A stretch of 10,329 nt of DNA, taken from positions 1 to 10,329 of the forward strand of contig CAMCTP010000032.1 in the NCBI GenBank assembly GCA_945878495.1, given 5' to 3'. Each line of letters opens with the position of its first letter. The first letter of the stretch is position 1. The translations under genes and the position numbers were made by a program. Positions 1 to 7,167 of the stretch are shown here, one piece after another. The notes beneath the pieces are model-generated. The model worked only from the letters and a program-made list of their open reading frames with translations, had not been told where the DNA came from and did not search any database. This stretch comes from Rickettsia typhi (lineage in GTDB: Bacteria; Pseudomonadota; Alphaproteobacteria; Rickettsiales; Deianiraeaceae).

Positions 1-416
1 ATTTTTTTACTCTTGGCTAGGTCGTCAAGAATCATTTGATGATACAGTTGTTTTGTTTTATATATAGCAATCCACAATTTCATTTCAGCCGGTGAAAGTT
101 TTATCCCACCTAGGGATGGCATATAAGGCACGCCTATGCTTGACATCGCCTCCAAGAAAAGCTTGGCGATTTTGATACACAATGACAAATTTTCACGACC
201 TCTATTTATTACGGATAATTGTCTTGCATTAATTCCTATATTTCTTGCAAATTCCGTGCCGAGCAATTTGTTCATTACCTTGTTTCTAAAGAGGCGAATT
301 TTTTGCTGTAAATTTTTGTTTAGCTCTCTTTTTCGATCAACCGCAGATTGAAGTACAAGATAACGCTCCCGAGATCTTTGTTCAACTTTTTGCTTTTCAT
401 AATCCATTGTGTTCAT
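1..416 (-). CDS. Hypothetical protein, 3' end beyond window (partial); possible helix-turn-helix
   Basis: An open frame on the minus strand starts at ATG 416-414 and stays open for 138 codons to the left edge, so the C-terminus is missing. The start codon overlaps the glycosyltransferase stop as ATGA (416-413), which supports a coupled last gene of this operon; a second ATG lies three codons in. The N-terminus (about residues 1-50) is highly charged, rich in Lys, Arg, Glu and Gln, and probably helical or coiled-coil. Residues of about 54-90 (EFARNIGINARQLSVINRG followed by a Leu-rich helix) resemble the helix-turn-helix spacing of Cro/CI-type DNA-binding domains, with a recognition-helix-like segment ending in NRG. 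A second helical part follows (SPAEMKLWIAIYKTKQLY). I do not recognise the family. The HTH reading is inference from pattern only, and an RNA- or ribosome-associated helical protein is equally possible. Confidence 0.65.
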   Translation of the reverse strand, partial: MNTMDYEKQKVEQRSRERYLVLQSAVDRKRELNKNLQQKIRLFRNKVMNKLLGTEFARNIGINARQLSVINRGRENLSLCIKIAKLFLEAMSSIGVPYMPSLGGIKLSPAEMKLWIAIYKTKQLYHQMILDDLAKSKK

Positions 417-1543
417 TTTTTAAGCAATGATTTGTATATTTCATATTCCGCATGGCATGTTTTTTCAACATCGTAGTTATCTTGATAGAATTTCGCTATT
501 GCAATTTTTTTCTCTGCATCATGATGAATTTTTAGATTCATGATTTCGAATATTTTTCTAGACATAGCTATTTCGTCATTTGGCTGAACAAGAAAACCGT
601 ATGGATTTGATTTCATTATATCGACAGGATTTCCAATCGCAGTCGTAAGAACTATGCATCCCATTGATCCAGCTTCTATTATCACTTTGCCGAAAGATTC
701 GGGCTTGATTGACGGTAATATAACCAAATCACTTATTGCGTATATGGCTGGCATGTCTTCTACTTTTCCGGTAAAGTGTATTTTTTCCTCCATTTTATTT
801 GCCAAGATTAGCTTATCGAGATCTTTCTTGAATTTTATCTTTTTGTCAAAATCTCCAACAAAATAGCAAACAAAATCAACATTTTTCATTATGGTTAAAA
901 CCTTAATAAGCTCTTTGTGACCCTTTCCGCTGGATATTCTTGCCGGTACACAGATTGTAAATTTTCCATCCGGAAGTCTTATTTTATCGGCCATTAGCGA
1001 TATTCTTTGAGATGTAACTTTTTCTCTGGAAAAGTTTGAAATTTGCACGCCACGCTTGATGACAAAAATATTTTTTTTGCCAATCGTTCTATAGGTTTGC
1101 ATGATGTGATTTTTTAAAAAATCAGATACAGCTATTACCGCATCGCCTTTGAGCATTATTCTGTTGTACATTTTTTTAAACAGTCCTTTTACTCCATAAG
1201 CTGCATGAACGGTTGTGACAAGTTTGAATTTAGCTTTATTTTTCGCAAGATAGCAGCTCCAAGCAGGGGCACGCGAGTGAACGTGAACTATGTCGATTTT
1301 TTTTTGATTACAGAATTCGGCTATAATTTTTGAGTTTTTTATTATATTGTACGGATTTTTACTCGATAAATTGTGTTTGATATGTTGACATTTTTTATGC
1401 ATCAGAGATTGCATCCATCCACCGCTTGACATGATAAAAATTTCATCATTTGGATATTTTTTGGCTATGTAATCAGTTATTTCTATGACACATCTTTCAA
1501 CGCCTCCCGAATTTAATGCTGGTAATACTTGTAAAATTCTCAT
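413..1543 (-). CDS. GT4-family glycosyltransferase
   Basis: A 376-residue GT-B fold retaining glycosyltransferase, expected to transfer a sugar from a nucleotide-sugar onto a lipid-linked or surface glycan on the cytoplasmic side of the membrane. Visible features are the N-terminal acceptor domain opening MRILQVLPALNSGGVER, with the family's Gly-Gly-Val-Glu loop at residues 13-16; a VHVHSRAP strand-loop at 86-93; a donor-domain start near residue 197 with R202 and K207-G-H (nucleotide phosphate contacts in the family); and the E-x7-E motif E282 to E290 in PESFGKVIIEAGSMG. Length is normal for GT4. ATG 1543 overlaps the hisS stop by four bases (ATGA), so translation is probably coupled. The sugar and acceptor cannot be read from sequence. 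rfbB elsewhere in the window shows that dTDP-sugars may be made, but a link between the two is inference. Confidence 0.9.
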   Translation of the reverse strand: MRILQVLPALNSGGVERCVIEITDYIAKKYPNDEIFIMSSGGWMQSLMHKKCQHIKHNLSSKNPYNIIKNSKIIAEFCNQKKIDIVHVHSRAPAWSCYLAKNKAKFKLVTTVHAAYGVKGLFKKMYNRIMLKGDAVIAVSDFLKNHIMQTYRTIGKKNIFVIKRGVQISNFSREKVTSQRISLMADKIRLPDGKFTICVPARISSGKGHKELIKVLTIMKNVDFVCYFVGDFDKKIKFKKDLDKLILANKMEEKIHFTGKVEDMPAIYAISDLVILPSIKPESFGKVIIEAGSMGCIVLTTAIGNPVDIMKSNPYGFLVQPNDEIAMSRKIFEIMNLKIHHDAEKKIAIAKFYQDNYDVEKTCHAEYEIYKSLLKK

Positions 1544-2769
1544 AGATTTATGGTAAATTGAATGTCTTTAGTTATTAAATTTTTGACTTGAAATTGGTTA
1601 TTTTTTTCCTCATTTTCACCAATAATGCATATTAAATCAAAACCTCTTTCCGTAGCATGTTTGATGCTTTTTGATAGATTGTTATGGTTAAAAATTTCAG
1701 TCGCATGAGATGAAATTGTAGTATGTATTTTATTTTGAACCCTAAATACCGTTGATAGATTTTTTTCTTCAAATGCTATTAATGCAATTTTTTTGGATTC
1801 TTGAGAGTTATATTCGATGAGTTCCATTAATCTTTCAACGCCACTTGCAAAACCTATTGCAGGTATGTCAATTTTGTTTTCTGAAATTTGAGATATCATT
1901 TTATCATATCTTCCTCCACCTATTATTGCTTTTTGTGATTTAGATTTTAAATCTTCTCCCGTGAACTCAAAAACCATATCTGTATAATAATCGAGACCCC
2001 TGACAAGATTATTTTCAAGGGTAAAATCTACATTTAAAGAAGTTAATGTTTCAAGAATTTTATCAATATTTTGCCTTGAATTATCTGTGTAGAAATTGGA
2101 AATTGGCTGGACATCAGACGAGATTTGTTGATCATTTTCGTCTTTTGAATCCAGTATTCTTAATGACTTTCCAGACTGCAATCTTTTTAAACTATCCGCT
2201 GAAAGTTCATTTTTGCGCTTATCGAAATATTCATTTAAGTAGTTTATGTAATCTATTTTGCAGTTTTCTCCACCTATAAAATTCAATTTTAGATTGAAAT
2301 TTTTGATATTTAAAGCTTGTAAAATATTTGACGCAATTAACAGAATTTCAACATCAAGATCATAAGAGTTTTTACCAAATACCTCGAAATTAATTTGGTT
2401 GAACTCTCTGTATCTGCCACTTTGCTGTCTTTCGTATCTAAACAAAGGTCCGTGAGAAAATAGCTTTATGGGCATTTTAGATCTATTTAGTTCATGATTT
2501 TCACAGAAAGATCTAACGACTCCGGCTGTGAATTCAGGCCTCAAGGCTATATCCTCTCCACCTTTATCGAGAAATTTGTAAATTTCTTTGCTAACTATAT
2601 CGGTATCATTTCCTATATTTCTTTCGAAAAGCTCACTTTTTTCAATGATAGGAACTTTTAAATAATGAAAATTATGCTGATTTGCCATGGATTTTGCCGC
2701 ATTGATTACTAATTCAAGCTTTGCAGCTGAGTCGTAAAAAAAATCTTGCACTCCTCTGATTGATTTCAT
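1540..2769 (-). CDS. hisS: Histidyl-tRNA synthetase
   Basis: Class II aminoacyl-tRNA synthetase that charges tRNA-His with histidine using ATP, in the cytoplasm. I chose ATG 2769 (409 residues) because the protein then begins MKSIRGVQDF, the usual HisRS N-terminus, four bases after the plsY stop. A TTG at 2802 would add 11 residues and overlap plsY by 29 bases. Numbered from that ATG: histidine-binding RPEFTAGVVR at 77-86 (E79 and T81 kept; the common Gly after Glu is Phe here); motif 2 around R111 (FRYERQQSGRYREFNQ, where the usual ERPQ is ERQQ); the HisA signature RGLDYYT at 257-263; GGGRYD at 284-289; and motif 3 GFASGVERL at 306-314. The C-terminal anticodon-binding domain spans about 325-409. 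All catalytic blocks are present and length is normal. The middle (about 165-235) is low in similarity to anything I recognise, as usual for this insertion domain. Confidence 0.96.
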   Translation of the reverse strand: MKSIRGVQDFFYDSAAKLELVINAAKSMANQHNFHYLKVPIIEKSELFERNIGNDTDIVSKEIYKFLDKGGEDIALRPEFTAGVVRSFCENHELNRSKMPIKLFSHGPLFRYERQQSGRYREFNQINFEVFGKNSYDLDVEILLIASNILQALNIKNFNLKLNFIGGENCKIDYINYLNEYFDKRKNELSADSLKRLQSGKSLRILDSKDENDQQISSDVQPISNFYTDNSRQNIDKILETLTSLNVDFTLENNLVRGLDYYTDMVFEFTGEDLKSKSQKAIIGGGRYDKMISQISENKIDIPAIGFASGVERLMELIEYNSQESKKIALIAFEEKNLSTVFRVQNKIHTTISSHATEIFNHNNLSKSIKHATERGFDLICIIGENEEKNNQFQVKNLITKDIQFTINL

Positions 2770-2773
2770 ATAA

Positions 2774-3349
2774 TTAAAATTTATTTTCCGAACCTTTGAC
2801 AAGTCTTTTTATATTTCCTCTATGGGTGTATAAAATGATAGCCATAGTCGTGAATGCAAAAGTTATGGTTATATAATCTCTAGATGCTAGTGCTATGATA
2901 AATCCCGTAATAATCGATATTATTGTCGATAGTGATGAGTATCTACTTATTACGAATACAGCTATCCAGCAGGCAATTATCGCTGTTGCTATTGTTGGAG
3001 AAATTGCGAAAAATGATATCAACGTTGTAGCAAAGCCTTTACCGCCTTTAAATTTGCAAAAACATGAATATATATGTCCCAAGATACCGGAAAGCAAAAC
3101 AAGAAATACAAGATCTTGATCTATGAAATTTTTTGCAATTAATGCAGGAACCAAAGCTTTTAGTCCATCTAATAAAAATGTCAAAAAAGCCCAAAATTTA
3201 CCACAGGATCTTGCTACATTTGTTGCACCTATATTTCCAGAACCTACCGATCTAAGGTCAACATTTTTTAATTTAGCAATTATTATACCAAATGGAATCG
3301 AGCCAAATAAATATGATATTGCGCAGAAAAATAGTAAAATTAACATCAT
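2774..3349 (-). CDS. plsY: Acyl-phosphate:glycerol-3-phosphate acyltransferase PlsY
   Basis: Integral inner-membrane enzyme that moves an acyl group from acyl-phosphate to glycerol-3-phosphate, giving lysophosphatidic acid, the first step of phospholipid synthesis in most bacteria. The 191-residue length fits the family. All three catalytic loops are visible: motif 1 SGNIGATN at 37-44, preceded by GSIPFG at 16-21; motif 2 around DGLKALVP (61-68); and motif 3 GGKGFAT at 102-108 within the conserved GH(I)-KFKGGKG stretch. The family tail HRGNIKRLVKGSE lies at 176-188. Around five hydrophobic helices are evident. Its ATG at 3349 overlaps the stop of the upstream membrane-protein gene as ATGA, and a second ATG follows immediately. 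PlsY normally works with PlsX, which is not in this window. Confidence 0.95.
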   Translation of the reverse strand: MMLILLFFCAISYLFGSIPFGIIIAKLKNVDLRSVGSGNIGATNVARSCGKFWAFLTFLLDGLKALVPALIAKNFIDQDLVFLVLLSGILGHIYSCFCKFKGGKGFATTLISFFAISPTIATAIIACWIAVFVISRYSSLSTIISIITGFIIALASRDYITITFAFTTMAIILYTHRGNIKRLVKGSENKF

Positions 3350-4941
3350 CGTGATAAAAGTTTAATTATGGTAATAAATCCGGTAAAAGCGATAACATAG
3401 ACAACTGGCTGAATTTTAAATATTGATTTAAAAGAGCTTTCTTTGTTGTCATTAACGATTGCTTTAATCGTTTTTATATCGTTTTTTAATAGATTTGAAG
3501 CATTCTCAATTAAGTTGTTTATGCCGGAAGATGTCGCTTCATAGACAGTTGCGAATGAAGATGCAGATCGATAAAGTAAAATATCTATTTTGTTTAGATG
3601 CGGACTTTGAATCTCGTTTTGATCTTTTTTAAGCAATTTTAAACCCAGAAAAACAAGCATGAAGTAAAATATCAAACGAAATAACCATTCATTAAAATTA
3701 AGATTTTTTATTTGAAAATTGTAGCACAAAATCCCCACAATAATGAGAGAGATACAAAATTTATAATATATGCTAAATGGTATTATTTTCTCAGAATTAC
3801 CGCAAGGTATTTGGTTTTTAAAATTTTTGTAATTCTGTATCGATATTATTACCAGAACTATATTTGACAATATATAAAAAGATGTTGCAAAGTATGATGA
3901 ATCCAAAGTCATACTTGTTGATGGGCTGAGGATTGGTAGATTAGAAACAAACAAAAGAGATACCATGTAGGCAAGTATGTAGGAATTATCAATTTTTTCG
4001 TTATTTTTATGTCTAAATAAAACCTTTGTAACAATTGAAAGAAGAAACACCGATATCAAAGAAGACCTTGCTTGAGCAGAGTATGATATAACCTGATCAA
4101 TCGAAGAATTCTTGCCTAAGGATCCAATAAATGACGCAAAAACTATCATCGATATAAAGAAGATAGATTTAACTATTGATTTTGATTTTATGCCATAGTA
4201 TGTCGAGTATGATAGGGTTAAAATTGATATAATGGTATTAATTTTAACAAATTGACTTGATTGGAAAAATGATTGCTTTAAGATGTAGGTTTGTAAAATC
4301 AAACAAAGGCATATAATCGTGGAAATTGATTGTAAAATTGCAAGTGTTCTGTAGTTATTATTATCCATTTTTGTTACGTTTGAGAAAATTGGCAATATAA
4401 ATAGATGCAACATACATCCAATTGTTATTAAAAAAGAGTATTCAATTGAATAAAGACCATAGGATATGGCAACATAAGATAAAGCATTTACAGCCATAAC
4501 TCTTGTTCCCGATAAAACATCCTGAACGATTGAAATTGATATAATTGTATGAGCGACTAGATAGAGCATTAGAGATATTTCTATACCACTTGCAGAGGAA
4601 GAGAAAGGCATGGAGTAAATCCCAGCAAATAAAAGAATTGATATAAATCGCATTCTTTTAAAAACACCTTCACCAAATGATATTGATGTATATATAATTA
4701 TTGCAATTAATGCAAATGATTTTGTTTCTGAATTGATCGATAAAAATCCAAAATTTGATACATCTGAAAGTGATAAATTAATCGATGGTACGATTGTTGC
4801 GTGAGAAATGGAGAATAATATTACAAAAATCGCCACAAAAGCTTGCAGTATGTATTTTACATCAATTTTTTTGACGAAAATCTGTATTAAAACTGATGTT
4901 ATAAAACAAAATAAATGTGTTATTATCGGAATTTTTAGCAA
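3346..4941 (-). CDS. Polytopic membrane protein, probable divergent NuoL/M/N-MrpD antiporter-like subunit
   Basis: A 531-residue, very hydrophobic protein with about 14 predicted membrane helices between residues 5 and 435, a polar, amphipathic stretch at about 436-508, and a last hydrophobic segment at 512-529. The helix count and length suit the antiporter-like subunits of complex I or Mrp Na+/H+ antiporters. Weak local resemblances support this: LHLFILPIFSNV at 178-189 sits where the family has its K-x-x-x-x-P-x-H-x-W-L-P loop, VSNLPILSPSTS (332-343) where it has SIAGIPPLxGFxSK, and KIDILLYRS (451-459) resembles the D-x-DWxYR tail of MrpD proteins. The usual membrane lysines and the helix-5 glutamate are not evident at those sites, so it may not pump protons. 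The start is a TTG at 4941, since an in-frame TAA at 4968-4966 rules out longer forms and no ATG occurs until residue 97. It is first in the operon and overlaps plsY. The family call is inference; any other multi-helix membrane protein remains possible. Confidence 0.5.
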   Translation of the reverse strand: MLKIPIITHLFCFITSVLIQIFVKKIDVKYILQAFVAIFVILFSISHATIVPSINLSLSDVSNFGFLSINSETKSFALIAIIIYTSISFGEGVFKRMRFISILLFAGIYSMPFSSSASGIEISLMLYLVAHTIISISIVQDVLSGTRVMAVNALSYVAISYGLYSIEYSFLITIGCMLHLFILPIFSNVTKMDNNNYRTLAILQSISTIICLCLILQTYILKQSFFQSSQFVKINTIISILTLSYSTYYGIKSKSIVKSIFFISMIVFASFIGSLGKNSSIDQVISYSAQARSSLISVFLLSIVTKVLFRHKNNEKIDNSYILAYMVSLLFVSNLPILSPSTSMTLDSSYFATSFYILSNIVLVIISIQNYKNFKNQIPCGNSEKIIPFSIYYKFCISLIIVGILCYNFQIKNLNFNEWLFRLIFYFMLVFLGLKLLKKDQNEIQSPHLNKIDILLYRSASSFATVYEATSSGINNLIENASNLLKNDIKTIKAIVNDNKESSFKSIFKIQPVVYVIAFTGFITIIKLLSR

Positions 4942-4967
4942 TTTTATTATTAAATAACAGTCAAATT

Positions 4968-4996
4968 ATTATAAAATACTAGAAAATTAAATACAA
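4968..4996 (-). promoter_or_regulatory. Putative sigma-70-type promoter of the membrane protein-plsY-hisS operon
   Basis: On the minus strand a perfect TATAAT (4973-4968) is preceded by TTGTAT (4996-4991) with a 17-base spacer. Transcription would start near 4961, about 20 bases before the TTG start at 4941. The -35 matches only its TTG half, and in such AT-rich DNA a TATAAT can occur by chance, so this is a position-supported guess. Confidence 0.45.
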
Positions 4997-5046
4997 GTTT
5001 TTATTATTGAAAAATGGTTTTTTATGTTTGCTTTTTTATACAATAA

Positions 5047-5937
5047 ATGATTCAATATCTGGAGCAATATATTGACCGTATTTCCAATATAGAAAGAAAG
5101 TCAAGAAATACGATAAAAGCTTACAGAGCTGATGTGATTCAGTTTATTGAATATTTTCAAAAGTCCGAAAAAGTGGATCTAAAATTTGAGAAACACGATA
5201 TGTTGGATTTTTTGCATGACCTAAGAAATCAAGGTATTTCTCATAGAAGCATAGCACGAAAGATTTCAGTTTTAAAGGATTTTGCCAATTTTTTAATTGA
5301 TTCCAAAATAGCATCGGAAGATAATTTATTTGGTTTGATAAGTTTATCTAATCCAAAATTTGATAAAGTTTTACCAAAGATTATTGATTTTGAAACATTT
5401 TGCAGCGTTATTGAGTTCATCAAAACTGACAGCTTATTTTACAAAAAAATATGGCAAAAAAAACGAGATATAGCATTAATATGCCTTCTTTATACCTCTG
5501 GAATGCGTATATCGGAGGCTTTGAGCATTGAAAAAAAAGATTTCTTGCAAACGACTGAATTCATCCAAATCAAAGGTAAGGGCGGTCGTTATAGAATGTC
5601 ACCAATACTCGATATTGCGAATATTGAAATCAGAGATTACTTGGAGCTATGTCCGATAGATAGAGATTTTTTGTTTATTTCAAACAATGGCTCGAAATAT
5701 TCGGCAAGAATTTTTCAGAAAAATTTAGAAAACATACGCCGAACTCTTAATATAGGAGAGTTTTTAAGCCCTCATTGCTTGCGTCATTCATGCGCAACGG
5801 AGCTACTCAAAAATGGCGGACAGATTAGAATTATACAGGATTTACTTGGTCATGCAAGTTTAAAAACAACCCAACTTTATACTCAAGTTGCCAAGAATCA
5901 AATTTTCACTGATTACATCAAGATAATGAATGACTAA
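5047..5937 (+). CDS. xerC: Tyrosine site-specific recombinase, XerC type
   Basis: A 296-residue recombinase expected to act with XerD at the chromosomal dif site to resolve chromosome dimers before division. The N-terminal SAM-like DNA-binding domain covers about residues 1-90 (RNTIKAYRADVIQFIEYF at 20-37). The C-terminal catalytic domain holds the full set: R154 in YTSGMRISEAL, K178 in the KGKGGR turn, H243 and R246 in SPHCLRHSCATELL, H269 in LLGHAS, and nucleophile Y278 in TTQLYTQV. QDLLGHASLKTTQLYT is closer to XerC than XerD, whose typical form is LLGHSDLSTTQIYT. Length is that of Xer proteins, not of phage integrases, and no attachment site, tRNA or phage gene is nearby. It stands alone and divergent from the plsY operon, with ATG 5047 lacking a recognisable Shine-Dalgarno. 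An XerD or other Xer paralogue is the main alternative. Confidence 0.88.
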   Translation: MIQYLEQYIDRISNIERKSRNTIKAYRADVIQFIEYFQKSEKVDLKFEKHDMLDFLHDLRNQGISHRSIARKISVLKDFANFLIDSKIASEDNLFGLISLSNPKFDKVLPKIIDFETFCSVIEFIKTDSLFYKKIWQKKRDIALICLLYTSGMRISEALSIEKKDFLQTTEFIQIKGKGGRYRMSPILDIANIEIRDYLELCPIDRDFLFISNNGSKYSARIFQKNLENIRRTLNIGEFLSPHCLRHSCATELLKNGGQIRIIQDLLGHASLKTTQLYTQVAKNQIFTDYIKIMND

Positions 5938-5944
5938 AAATCAC

Positions 5945-5962
5945 TTGATTGCATCAATTTTT
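5945..5962. terminator. Weak terminator-like hairpin between converging genes
   Basis: In the 27-base gap between xerC and the DUF1460 gene, TTGAT (5945-5949) and ATCAA (5953-5957) can pair around a three-base loop and are followed by five T (5958-5962). An A-run (5936-5940) lies on the other side, so it could serve both strands. The stem is only 5 bp and AT-rich, so confidence is low. Confidence 0.3.
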
Positions 5963-5964
5963 CG

Positions 5965-6741
5965 TTATATATTATCAAATATATCATAGACCATAAATCC
6001 ATCAAAAGCATCAGATTTTATCTTTTCTTCGATGTAATCTTTTAATTTAACCTCTACAACTTTGTCACCAAGTTTAGCATGATATAAATAAACTGCATCG
6101 TTTCTAACAACCATAAATCCAAGATGTGAAATGTCAACATCGCTTGCTATTGCAGTTCTTATTGCTTGTAGTTTTTGTTGGGACGGAAGAAACCCGATTA
6201 TGAATATTTTATTCATAAATTTTTGCTTAATGTAATTTTCATCGTAGCTTGGGAATGCTGCGTATGACATTCTTAAGATTTCTGGTTTAACTTTGATGTT
6301 TTTCTTTTTAAATACTTTCTCGAAAAATGCCGAACGATTTATCTCTACCGTTCGTGTTGTTAGTGGCTTGTTTGTAATTGAGTCGGTAATATTTTTGAAA
6401 TATTGTGGCTGTTGTGAAAAATGATCTGCAATTGCAAAGTGTCTTCTTTGCTGAAATTTTACAATAGAATCATAGTACCCTAACTCTTTGATTGTCGATA
6501 TAAAATCTTCATAATTTTCCGCTTTTGAAAATGCTAATACGCTGTCAACAAATGTTACACAATCAAATCCATCAAGATTATATATTTTTCTTTCTGATGT
6601 TGGGCTTGCTTTATATGGATGATCTTTGAAATGTTCGATATAGTATATCGATCTTTTGTTATATTGTATATTTGGCTTTGAGCAAGATACAGCAGATATA
6701 AGTGCTAGTATTGATAAATAAATCGTTTTATTTATTGCCAT
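5965..6741 (-). CDS. DUF1460-family predicted lipoprotein (amidase/peptidase-like)
   Basis: From ATG 6741 the product is 258 residues with a short charged N-terminus, a hydrophobic stretch (6-16) and a lipobox-like AVSC ending at C20, suggesting an exported lipoprotein. A TTG at 6780 would add 13 residues ahead of the signal peptide and is less likely. The body matches DUF1460 (N-acetylmuramoyl-L-alanine amidase-like, NlpC/P60-type papain fold): LDGFDCVTFVDSVLA with probable catalytic C61; DISHLGFMV with H206 as probable catalytic histidine; a second conserved region, YLYHAKLGDKVVEV, with H221; and the closing FDGFMVYD. Family members are expected to cut peptidoglycan or a related amide bond, so a periplasmic wall-remodelling role is the likely function, though the substrate is not known from sequence. 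The start lies inside the upstream RatA-like gene (14-base overlap), so it is the last gene of an erpA-led operon. Confidence 0.8.
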   Translation of the reverse strand: MAINKTIYLSILALISAVSCSKPNIQYNKRSIYYIEHFKDHPYKASPTSERKIYNLDGFDCVTFVDSVLAFSKAENYEDFISTIKELGYYDSIVKFQQRRHFAIADHFSQQPQYFKNITDSITNKPLTTRTVEINRSAFFEKVFKKKNIKVKPEILRMSYAAFPSYDENYIKQKFMNKIFIIGFLPSQQKLQAIRTAIASDVDISHLGFMVVRNDAVYLYHAKLGDKVVEVKLKDYIEEKIKSDAFDGFMVYDIFDNI

Positions 6742-7165
6742 CTTTGTATAAAAAATTAATTCTTTTGATAAACATGTCAATTGTTTCTAAAGATACATTG
6801 GAGATAATATTTTGCAAGCGTTTTGTCAAAATTGCCAATGGAGTTTTTATTGATATATCAAATTTTACACTTGTTGAATCAGCGTTGCTTTGATTGACTG
6901 TCCATTTTGCATCAAAGCTAAATTGTAAAAATTTCGATCCGGACATAAATACCGTAGATTCCGATTTTTTAACATCACAGTCGAATGAATATTTGAATAT
7001 GCCATAATTAATCAAAACTTTTGTTGATATTATGTCATCTGTTTTTGATTTTAAGTCAACTTTACACCATGGTATAAATTCGCTATATTTGCTAACATCC
7101 AGTATTACGGATAAAATTTTTTCTTTACTAAATGGTAGGTTTTTTTCAATCTCAAAATTGATCAC
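6728..7165 (-). CDS. RatA/Coq10-family START-like domain protein
   Basis: About 145 residues, all one polyketide-cyclase/START-like (SRPBCC) domain. Coq10-type members bind ubiquinone or a precursor and aid respiration; E. coli RatA has been reported to bind the large ribosomal subunit. Family marks are the opening INFEIEKNLPFSKEKI, then DVSKYSEFIPWC (23-34), equivalent to the family's D-x-x-x-YPxFLPWC, and FDAKWTV, with an alternating beta pattern and a C-terminal helix ending in F-x-x-x-x-x-LY. Aligning the N-terminus with RatA proteins favours the GTG at 7165, two bases after the erpA stop. TTG 7171 (a TTGA overlap with that stop) is the main alternative. ATG 7195 would add MRLWKFILLIV, read out of frame through the end of erpA, and is unlikely. 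The name 'RatA toxin' in databases does not show a toxin-antitoxin role, and no partner antitoxin (RatB-like) is present here. Confidence 0.82.
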   Translation of the reverse strand: MINFEIEKNLPFSKEKILSVILDVSKYSEFIPWCKVDLKSKTDDIISTKVLINYGIFKYSFDCDVKKSESTVFMSGSKFLQFSFDAKWTVNQSNADSTSVKFDISIKTPLAILTKRLQNIISNVSLETIDMFIKRINFLYKDGNK

Positions 7166-7167
7166 AA

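Noticed and set aside
136..351. Plus-strand 71-codon ORF opposite the left-edge gene
   Set aside because: It is antisense to a longer, coupled open frame and shows no family features.
2770..2802. Longer hisS from TTG 2802
   Set aside because: The added 11 residues have no counterpart in HisRS, which normally starts right at the MKxIRGxQDF segment, and the extension would overlap the plsY coding end.
5047..5937. Tyrosine recombinase as integrase of a mobile element
   Set aside because: The length and motifs are those of XerC, and there is no adjoining tRNA, direct repeat, phage or plasmid gene.
6728..7165. RatA-family gene as part of a toxin-antitoxin module
   Set aside because: No RatB-like or other antitoxin gene adjoins it, and the neighbours are housekeeping genes; the START-like/Coq10 role is the safer reading.
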